Shown: piece after piece, positions 57,626-64,000 of the stretch | Layout: each line of letters opens with the position of its first letter | How positions within the stretch are numbered: position 1 is the stretch's first letter | NCBI RefSeq assembly: GCF_007097385.1 | Contig: NZ_VJZS01000006.1 | Coordinates: 186,001-250,000, forward strand | Direction of reading: 5' to 3' | Source of the DNA: Flavobacterium sp. ZT3R18 | GTDB taxonomy: Bacteria; Bacteroidota; Bacteroidia; Flavobacteriales; Flavobacteriaceae | DNA: 64,000 bases | Made by a program: the position numbers and the translations under genes | Notes under the pieces: model-generated | The model's database searches: none | What the model was told of the DNA's origin: nothing | Seen by the model: only the letters and a program-made list of their open reading frames with translations

Positions 57626-58690
57626 ATGAGAAAAAATTTTTTTGATGTAAAGTTTGATTTAAAGATCGTATTGTTTTTTGTGCTGTTTTTTATGGGAGCT
57701 GTTGTTTATTTTCTAGTTCAATTTTTTAATAGAGTTGATTGCGATACTGCTAGATTTTATGTTTTATCAGAGCACTTTCAAAATACAGAATCTATTGAGT
57801 TTTATGACAAAACAGAGAATGCGAATGTTTGGCTTTGGGACTTTGGGGATGGCTCAGAACTTGATTCCAGACAACATACATTTCATATTTATAAACAGCC
57901 GGGAAAATACATGGTTTCCCTAACGATTAATGGAAATTGTATTCACTCTAAAGAAGTAATAATTACGGATAATAACAGTGTCAATAAGCAAGAAATGCCA
58001 ACTATTATTGCATCGCGAAGTATTACGGTGGGGCGACCAACTTATTTTAGAGGGATAAAAGAGGGAGGAAAAACTTGGGAATGGTCTTTTGGAGAAAATA
58101 GTGGGGTAGATGATACATCTCAAAATCCTGTCTATACGTTTGAAAAAGCAGGAGAGAAAATAATTACTCTAGTGTCTAATGGTAATTTTAGCAGTGTGGC
58201 AAGGATTGCTGTTTATGTTCATCCTAAAGAAATTAAGAAAATAAATCCGTTGGATGTGGCTACTTATGAATACGAAAAAGAACCTGAAAAGTTTACGTTG
58301 CCAAAAGGAAAAGTTCAAAAAGATCCGCTAGAAGATATGTTGCAATATATTCCTGTGGCATCGCGAACAGAAGCGAAAAAAGACACTGTGATTGCGGTTA
58401 AAAAAGCACCAAAAATATCCGAAGATCAATTCGAGATTCTATTGTTGAAAGTAGCCGAAGGCAGTAAAGTGAAAGATGATTTTGAAGAGTATTTGTGTGG
58501 GAATTTTGAAATTCCAGTGGTTAAAAACGGAGAAGATCTTTTGACTTTTGATCAATTATGTGAAATTATAAAGGGCAAAAAAATACGAATAGACGCTATA
58601 CGGTTGAATAAGGATAAGAAAACTAATGGAGTAAAAGGGATAAATATTAGCTATAAAGTTAAGAATATGTTCATTTGGATTAAAGATTAA
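57626..58690 (+). CDS. Single-pass membrane protein with PKD domains, TssP candidate
   Basis: ATG 57626 (MRKNFFDVKFDLKIVLFFVL) gives a normal N-terminal membrane helix; the frame also opens at a GTG at 57584. The 354-residue protein then has two PKD-like beta-sandwich domains (VWLWDFGDGSELDS; WEWSFGENSGVDD) predicted in the periplasm, a lysine-rich linker and a C-terminal domain (YLCGNFEIPVVKNGEDLLTF). It lies 8 bases before clpV. T6SSiii systems have inner-membrane TssP with this kind of topology, so TssP is the best guess; the name rests on context and memory. Confidence 0.72.
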   Translation: MRKNFFDVKFDLKIVLFFVLFFMGAVVYFLVQFFNRVDCDTARFYVLSEHFQNTESIEFYDKTENANVWLWDFGDGSELDSRQHTFHIYKQPGKYMVSLTINGNCIHSKEVIITDNNSVNKQEMPTIIASRSITVGRPTYFRGIKEGGKTWEWSFGENSGVDDTSQNPVYTFEKAGEKIITLVSNGNFSSVARIAVYVHPKEIKKINPLDVATYEYEKEPEKFTLPKGKVQKDPLEDMLQYIPVASRTEAKKDTVIAVKKAPKISEDQFEILLLKVAEGSKVKDDFEEYLCGNFEIPVVKNGEDLLTFDQLCEIIKGKKIRIDAIRLNKDKKTNGVKGINISYKVKNMFIWIKD

Positions 58691-58698
58691 AGAAGAAA

Positions 58699-61167
58699 AT
58701 GGAAGAAGAAAAAAACATATTTAGCAAAGAATTAATTGATGCTCTCGAAATTGCAAAGAAAATTGCAAAGAATAATTCGAATCCATTTTACGCGGCTTCC
58801 CATTTACTAAAAGCAGTTTTGAATAGAGATTTTTCTCTTTTGAAACAGTTGGAAATTATGGGTAAAGATGTTTATTATCTAGAGGAATGGGCCGAAGTCC
58901 GCATGGAAGATGAGCCCAAAACTAATCATGTCCTCAATGCAGAACCTGATGATGTAATTGATGCAATCATAAATGAAGCTGAGCTAGTAAGAATCATGCT
59001 TAATGAAGGGGAGATTTCTCTTTTTGCTATTTTGATTGCTTTGAGTTCGCCAGGTGTAGGGTTCAATTTTGATCAAATGAAAACGTTTCCTATTTCTAGG
59101 AATGAATTACTCGACGAGCAAATTCAGGCACCTCAGGAATTAGGTAATTCTTTGAAAAAAGAAGTGAAAAAAGGTTTTTTAGGTAAGTATTGCATCCATA
59201 AAAACAGTCAAAAAAACATAAAACATCGCATCGCAATAGGGAGGGAAACAGAGTTGAACACGATGAAAGAAATTTTGTGTCGTTTCTCTAAACCAAACGT
59301 ATTAATTATAGGAGACAGAGGAATAGGAAAGTCAACCTTGATAGATAATTTGATTCTCAATGTTATTGAAAATCAAGTGCCGGATGTGCTTCATAAAGTG
59401 CAGTTGTTCGAGTTGGATTTGTCGTCCTTGATTGCAGGAGCATCTTACAAAGGCGAAATCGAAGATCGACTGCGCAATTGTATTCAAGAATTGCGTCAGT
59501 ACCCAAAATCGATTCTTATCATTGAAGAAATTCATACTTTGCTAGATAAAAACGGTGGGGATTCTGGAGTTTCGAATGTGTTGAAAGGGGAGTTGGCCAA
59601 AGGGTTGAACATTATTGCAACCTCCACTGTTGAAGAATATTCTAAAAGAATAGAAAAGGAGCAGGGCTTGGCTGGAATGTTCGAATTGCTGAAGCTTGAA
59701 GAAGCTGATGATGTTACTTTGTTTAGAATGATTAAAGAATCGATACAAGTGTATCAAGAACATCATAAAATTAAGATTGATGAAGAGACCATTTCCGAAT
59801 CGATTCGATTGTCCAGACGGTATTTAAAAGAAAAAAGTCTACCGGAATCGGCTATAAATTTGATTGATCATACGATGTCGGTTTTAAAGACTTCGGGGGA
59901 GACCTTTTTGAAAGAAAAACAATCCTTACTCGATAAGCTTCAAGTTTTGAAAACGAATGAGAAAGATTTGTCTGAAGAACATTTGCTCAAAGAAGCCAAT
60001 TGGTTCTTACAGGATCTGACTAAAAAAACAACTTTTTTGATGGTTGTTGATGAACAAGATGTTGTTGTTTTTGAAAAATCAAAACTATTAGTTCAGTATA
60101 TTGAATCGTTATTGCAAACGCTTGAAGAAAAAGCTTTGGATAAAAGAGTACACATCGAAGCTTTTGATTTGTCTCTTGTAATTGCCCAAAAAACGGGTAT
60201 TCCTGTTGGAAAATTAAAAGAGGAAGAAAAAAACAAACTGAATTCAATAGAGGAAGTATTGAGTCAGAGAGTGATTGGTCAGGATCATTGTATTGCTACC
60301 GTGGCGGGATCTATATTAGAATCTCGTTCTGGATTGAGTAAAGCGGGTCAACCGATAGCCTCGTTCTTTTTTCTAGGACCTACAGGAACTGGGAAAACAG
60401 AGCTGGCCAAAAGTTTGGCTGAGTTTCTTTTTCAAGATGAGAATGCCATTATCCGTTTTGATATGTCAGAGTTCAAAGAAGAACATTCGGCGGCATTGCT
60501 ATATGGAGCGCCTCCGGGCTATGTAGGCTATGAAGAGGGTGGGTTGTTGGTAAATAAGATACGACAAAAGCCTTATTCGATAGTACTTTTTGATGAGATT
60601 GAAAAAGCGCATACCTCTGTTTATGATGTTTTTCTTCAAATTATGGACGAGGGGAAATTACACGATCGCTTGGGGAAAGAAGGAGATTTCTCGAATGCGA
60701 TTGTATTGTTTACTTCTAATATTGGTGCGGATCATATTGTAGAATCTTTTAATAGAAACGAAGTGCCTACTTCGACTTCATTGATGGAAATCATGGGTCG
60801 CTTTTTTAGACCTGAGTTTTTGGGGAGGCTTACTGAAATTGTTCCTTTTGCTCCTATAAGCAAAGAAAATGCTCTCAAAATATTTGAAGTACATCTCAAA
60901 AAAGAGTTTGTCGATCTACTCAAAAACATCAGTATAACAGTTGATATTCCGATGGAAGTCAAAATGCATCTGGCTGAAAATGGGTATAACGCAAAGTATG
61001 GTGCAAGACCCATTAAAAGTATTATTAGAAGTCATTTGAGAAGACCGCTAGCCAAAAAAATTATTTCCGGAGAGGTTCAGGAAGGCGATAGAATGACGGT
61101 TTCTATCGAAAATGGAGAAGTAAAGTGGGAAAAAATGGAAGAAAGTTGTTCTACCATTAGTAATTAA
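58699..61167 (+). CDS. clpV: ClpV/TssH, sheath-disassembly AAA+ ATPase
   Basis: The 822-residue protein has a Clp N-domain (FSKELIDALEIAKKIAKNN, FYAASHLLKAVL), a first AAA+ module with Walker A GDRGIGKST (about 205) and Walker B LIIEEIHTLL (Glu where Asp is usual), a short middle helix, and a second module with GPTGTGKTELAKSLAE (about 560), VLFDEIEKAH and the C-terminal small domain (YNAKYGARPIKSIIRSHL). The association with a PKD membrane protein and T6SS genes distinguishes it from housekeeping ClpB. It recycles contracted TssBC sheaths. Confidence 0.9.
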   Translation: MEEEKNIFSKELIDALEIAKKIAKNNSNPFYAASHLLKAVLNRDFSLLKQLEIMGKDVYYLEEWAEVRMEDEPKTNHVLNAEPDDVIDAIINEAELVRIMLNEGEISLFAILIALSSPGVGFNFDQMKTFPISRNELLDEQIQAPQELGNSLKKEVKKGFLGKYCIHKNSQKNIKHRIAIGRETELNTMKEILCRFSKPNVLIIGDRGIGKSTLIDNLILNVIENQVPDVLHKVQLFELDLSSLIAGASYKGEIEDRLRNCIQELRQYPKSILIIEEIHTLLDKNGGDSGVSNVLKGELAKGLNIIATSTVEEYSKRIEKEQGLAGMFELLKLEEADDVTLFRMIKESIQVYQEHHKIKIDEETISESIRLSRRYLKEKSLPESAINLIDHTMSVLKTSGETFLKEKQSLLDKLQVLKTNEKDLSEEHLLKEANWFLQDLTKKTTFLMVVDEQDVVVFEKSKLLVQYIESLLQTLEEKALDKRVHIEAFDLSLVIAQKTGIPVGKLKEEEKNKLNSIEEVLSQRVIGQDHCIATVAGSILESRSGLSKAGQPIASFFFLGPTGTGKTELAKSLAEFLFQDENAIIRFDMSEFKEEHSAALLYGAPPGYVGYEEGGLLVNKIRQKPYSIVLFDEIEKAHTSVYDVFLQIMDEGKLHDRLGKEGDFSNAIVLFTSNIGADHIVESFNRNEVPTSTSLMEIMGRFFRPEFLGRLTEIVPFAPISKENALKIFEVHLKKEFVDLLKNISITVDIPMEVKMHLAENGYNAKYGARPIKSIIRSHLRRPLAKKIISGEVQEGDRMTVSIENGEVKWEKMEESCSTISN

Positions 61168-61395
61168 GAAATACGTAACTTTCAGCCTAACAAAAATTTT
61201 ACGCGAATTACACGAATTAACACGAATTCAGGATCAAAATTGAATGTAATTTCACAAAAAAACAATTTGCGCAATGCAATTTGTGCAAATTTGTGTATCC
61301 CGAAAGCTTTCGGGACGTGTCTGTTTTTCTTTAAATCCTACGTTAATTTGGTGTAGGCTGAATAGTAACAGAAATACAAAAAGCTAGTTTCTATA
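61168..61395. other. Intergenic region after clpV with short repeats
   Basis: No gene is present. It contains three direct copies of a 10-base phrase (ACACGAATTA, ACACGAATTC) around 61205-61230, typical of intergenic repeats in this group, and the palindrome TCCCGAAAGCTTTCGGGA at 61298-61315, sister to the one at 31057. Confidence 0.55.
61298..61315. repeat. 18-bp palindrome TCCCGAAAGCTTTCGGGA
   Basis: A perfect palindrome that differs from the one at 31057-31074 only by A/T exchange at two symmetrical positions, which keeps the pairing intact. Confidence 0.6.
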
Positions 61396-61439
61396 AAAAG
61401 CATTAGGCCGGAATTTATGAATTCCGGCCTAATGCTTTT
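61396..61439. terminator. Bidirectional terminator between clpV and the tssF operon
   Basis: The 20-bp arms (61396-61415 and 61420-61439, core AGCATTAGGCCGGAATT) are perfectly complementary around a 4-base loop. They end in four T or A residues on either side. The hairpin lies between convergent genes. Confidence 0.8.
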
Positions 61440-61486
61440 ATTGTAGTTTTAAAAAATTCACCCCATCTGATCGGTTTGATACCGAT

Positions 61487-61960
61487 CTAGAGAGACATTA
61501 GATAAACTCTAATTTTTGTACGATCATGGTTGTAAGTGCCATCTTCATTTCTCGCACCAAGAGCCGTTGTTAGATTGACTTCATTTATCCACCCTGCACC
61601 CAGTGTAAGACCATTTATGGCTCGAACCCTTGTGCCTCCTGTTGCTAGCGCTGCGTGAAAAAAGCTTCCGCTAATAGTTCGATAAAAACCAACTGCTGTA
61701 CCTTCGGGAATAGATGCGCCAGTCCATTCTCTTCGAGAAGAAAATGTATTCATCCAATCATTGCTATTTGTATTTATTACATCAGTATAGGTTATATCTG
61801 CTGAGTTTTGTAAATGCAGCACATAGGCAACCGCGTCGTAACAAACACCTTTCATATAATCTTGTACATCTTTTAATCCTAAAATAAGATCATTTGCGAG
61901 ACTTTCTTTTTGTCTTCTTTCAAACATTTCTGCATGGTATCCTTTTGGTGTTAATGTCAT
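61487..61960 (-). CDS. Small Cys-His protein downstream of tssF, possible amidase
   Basis: The 157-residue protein has no signal peptide. It contains GVCYDAVAYVLHL (Cys40) and, further on, PEGTAVGFYR and SFFHAALATGGTRVRAI (His102), an arrangement like papain-fold amidases and NlpC/P60-related enzymes, in which Cys starts a helix and His opens a beta strand. It follows tssF by 33 bases and is followed by a strong terminator. It may be an effector (Tae-like peptidoglycan amidase) or a structural accessory. No immunity lipoprotein is adjacent within the window, which weakens the effector reading. Confidence 0.6.
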   Translation of the reverse strand: MTLTPKGYHAEMFERRQKESLANDLILGLKDVQDYMKGVCYDAVAYVLHLQNSADITYTDVINTNSNDWMNTFSSRREWTGASIPEGTAVGFYRTISGSFFHAALATGGTRVRAINGLTLGAGWINEVNLTTALGARNEDGTYNHDRTKIRVYLMSL

Positions 61961-61993
61961 GATTTTTTTATTTTATTAAAGCTTTATGGTTAA

Positions 61994-63832
61994 TTAATTT
62001 TCAATGAACAAACGATATGGAAAAACATTGGAAGATCGTTGTTTTAAGTATTTCATGAAACTATCGCATAGATAATCCCATTCGGTTATGGAAATGTGTT
62101 GTTTTTCTTCGGGATTTGTTTTGATGAACACATCGACCGTTCGGCTGAAACCTGCTTTGATGGAGATTTCTTTACGGGTTCCTTTTTCGATTCTCACTTC
62201 GGACAAAGTGGTCTTGAAATGATCGTGTGCAAAAGCTTTGATATCGGCAAAAGTTACGATTCTCCCGCGAGTAAGTAGAGCGTTTCGGTAGGCAAGGATG
62301 CGATCTTTGTTGTTTTGTTTGTTGATCCCGCCTACTGTGTTGGTGATTAATGTTGTTTGCTTGCTGACAAAAAACAAATCGTCTTTTGACTCGAGTAGGG
62401 TTCCTGCTTTGATATCATTGCCATCTTCGGCACAGGTTGACCAGTATTGAGCGGTAAAATTCTTTCCTTTTTCGGTGTTGTGTTTGGGTCTGATCATCAA
62501 ATAGGGAGCATTGTTTTTAGAAAAACTACTTTCTTTGGCTTGCTGCTCTACTGATGCCAATAATTGATTGATCTCTGTAAGGGCACTTTTCATAAAATCT
62601 TGTCCAAGATCCGAAAAGGAAGAGCTTTCGTCTTTTAATAAATCCAAAACGTTTTGAAGTAGTTCGGATGCTGTTCTGGAATCGAAACGAGATACGCCTC
62701 CTGTTCTCAAAACGGCATTTCCTTCATCGACCATTCCGTCATTGAATTCTTTGACTTCATAATGGCAGCCCGCTGGGTCAACGATGGTGTCAATGTCTAG
62801 GTAGTTATTGTCTTCGGTGTCTAAAGCCATATAGCTCAAAAAACCACTTAATTCCTTAGTCAAGGTGTGGAGTCTTTTGTTGATTACAGGAAAACAGTTT
62901 GTAGTAAAGGAAACGTTATCAATTATTTGTGGAACTAATGATTCTGGAAAAATCATTTTTATCCAAATCATTTTGTTCTGGTTTTCGGTTGTTATTTCTT
63001 CAAAAACTTTGTATTCTGGTTTGTATTCGGTAATTTTTTTATGGGTCAGTTTGCCTTTTATGGTATAGAAATTATCGAAATAAAATTCATTTACTTCACG
63101 TGATACTTCGACCAGATGGGTGTAATTTCTATTGATGATGGAATCTATATTCATGTCGTTGATCGGGACATTGTAGCCTTCGTGTACTTTTAGTTCCTGA
63201 TCGTCATGAAAACATTTCATTTGTTTGAGATAATACTGAAACATCTCTTTTTGATGAGTGTTTTTTATGTCAATAAACAGCATCAAATCTTCTAGTTCTA
63301 AAACATCGGGATTGGTTATTTCGATACCCAAAATGATTTCGCCGGGGAGCAAAACTTCTTTGTAACCGTGTACGGGTTCTTTGTAAAAAAGATTCGATAT
63401 TTCTAATAAATTACGTTCGTATGCGATGTATTTTACATTGCAGGAGGACAATTTTACTTCTAAAGTAGGGGAAAGATGTATCTCCTTTGTTGTAGGTTTT
63501 AGCGGATTGTAGATGTTGTGCATTCTACGACTTACGACCATTTGATTTTTTAGAGAAACATTTAAGTTGTTCTCTAAAGGTAATGCGTGAAGTATTGCTC
63601 TTGCAGGTTTTGAGCTCGAAGTGACTTCTGGAAACATGATTTCAAGTACTCTCTCTACTACTCGGGTTTTGGAGTCTTCGAGTTCATGGGATACTTTTTC
63701 TAACTCATATGACAAGGCATTGAGAAGCAAACTGACCACGGGGTCAAAAGTTGTTTCCATTTCAATATCCGAAAATCCCCATGCTCTTGCGGCACGCTTT
63801 AATACTCTGTCTTTTATTCTTTCTTGTCTCAT
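61994..63832 (-). CDS. tssF: TssF, baseplate protein
   Basis: The 612-residue protein starts MRQERIKDRVLKRAARAWGF and has the TssF opening (DPVVSLLLNALSYELEKVSH) followed by VERVLEIMFPEVTSSSKPAR, both typical. The middle contains beta domains (PGEIILGIEITNPDVLELED), and the C-terminal third has RGRIVTFADIKAFAHDHFKT, a gp6/baseplate-J-like strand set. Two TssF copies assemble with TssG and TssE into the wedge. It is the right-most complete gene; the promoter should lie in 63833-64000. Confidence 0.9.
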   Translation of the reverse strand: MRQERIKDRVLKRAARAWGFSDIEMETTFDPVVSLLLNALSYELEKVSHELEDSKTRVVERVLEIMFPEVTSSSKPARAILHALPLENNLNVSLKNQMVVSRRMHNIYNPLKPTTKEIHLSPTLEVKLSSCNVKYIAYERNLLEISNLFYKEPVHGYKEVLLPGEIILGIEITNPDVLELEDLMLFIDIKNTHQKEMFQYYLKQMKCFHDDQELKVHEGYNVPINDMNIDSIINRNYTHLVEVSREVNEFYFDNFYTIKGKLTHKKITEYKPEYKVFEEITTENQNKMIWIKMIFPESLVPQIIDNVSFTTNCFPVINKRLHTLTKELSGFLSYMALDTEDNNYLDIDTIVDPAGCHYEVKEFNDGMVDEGNAVLRTGGVSRFDSRTASELLQNVLDLLKDESSSFSDLGQDFMKSALTEINQLLASVEQQAKESSFSKNNAPYLMIRPKHNTEKGKNFTAQYWSTCAEDGNDIKAGTLLESKDDLFFVSKQTTLITNTVGGINKQNNKDRILAYRNALLTRGRIVTFADIKAFAHDHFKTTLSEVRIEKGTRKEISIKAGFSRTVDVFIKTNPEEKQHISITEWDYLCDSFMKYLKQRSSNVFPYRLFIEN

Positions 63833-64000
63833 ATTTTAAAAAAAAAGGAATTGATTCTCTAATTTACAACGATTTTTTAGAAAAAGGCTGCCAATTAAAT
63901 TTGTTGTTGTAAATATAGTACAAAAAAAACGTATTTATTATAAATGTAATATCTTAAGACAGATTTTATAGACAAAATGTTATTATGCGATTAAGACAAT
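63833..64000. other. Region upstream of tssF
   Basis: AT-rich sequence to the window edge. No gene start, hairpin or exact TAnnTTTG element on the minus strand was recognised here. Confidence 0.4.

Noticed and set aside
58699..61167. ClpB chaperone rather than ClpV
   Set aside because: The gene lies in a T6SS locus coupled to a PKD membrane protein, is shorter in the middle domain, and its N-domain is of ClpV type.

Overview
The window looks like a chromosomal piece of a Flavobacterium-type member of the Bacteroidetes. The DNA is AT-rich, sites matching the TAnnTTTG -7 element precede several genes, and it carries a subtype iii type VI secretion system (T6SSiii: TssK/TssN/TssO present, no TssJ/L/M seen). 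Many intergenic palindromes and small lipoprotein genes fit the same group. No tRNA, rRNA, CRISPR array or intact transposase was found.

Layout. (1) 1-11270, minus strand: a surface-polysaccharide operon read from a receiver-only response regulator through a Wza-like lipoprotein, a Wzc-like chain-length protein with a degenerate kinase domain, a flippase, a GT4 glycosyltransferase, a polymerase/ligase, an unusual three-domain kinase fusion, an acyltransferase and a GT4 gene that runs off the left edge. (2) 11333-20580: a 9-kb effector island bracketed by 109-bp direct repeats. It holds vgrG, a small linker protein, a metzincin-type toxin, and a tandem array of four immunity-like lipoproteins separated by three truncated copies of the toxin 3' end. 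(3) 20759-28809: signalling genes, namely a hybrid histidine kinase with HPt, a sigma-54-type activator, a NarL-type regulator and a TPR histidine kinase. (4) 29290-63832: T6SSiii core genes (tssE, tssC, tssB, tssO, tssK, tssN, tssG, clpV/tssH, tssF, plus a PKD membrane protein that may be TssP) interleaved with effector cargo.

The cargo is modular. Two complete modules have the order LysM protein, DUF4280 PAAR-like tip, multidomain wall-degrading effector, lipoprotein immunity gene (54301-48913 and 43753-38793). Around them lie orphan toxin tips (GH19 at 37191-38612, M23 at 47007-47462), spare immunity lipoproteins and gene fragments, separated by about eight copies of a 100-200 bp intergenic repeat. 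The effectors attack peptidoglycan (GH24 muramidase, M15, M23, GH19) or probably protein (metzincin). The immunity genes encode exported lipoproteins, as expected for toxins that act in the periplasm.

The most interesting signal is this cassette organisation: shared effector heads joined to different toxin tips, start codons supplied by the repeat, and immunity genes amplified beside truncated toxins. It looks like a tip-swapping system similar in logic to Rhs/CDI loci but running in a Bacteroidetes T6SSiii. tssD (hcp), tssQ and tssR were not recognised in the window. All family assignments were made by reading motifs, without database searches.
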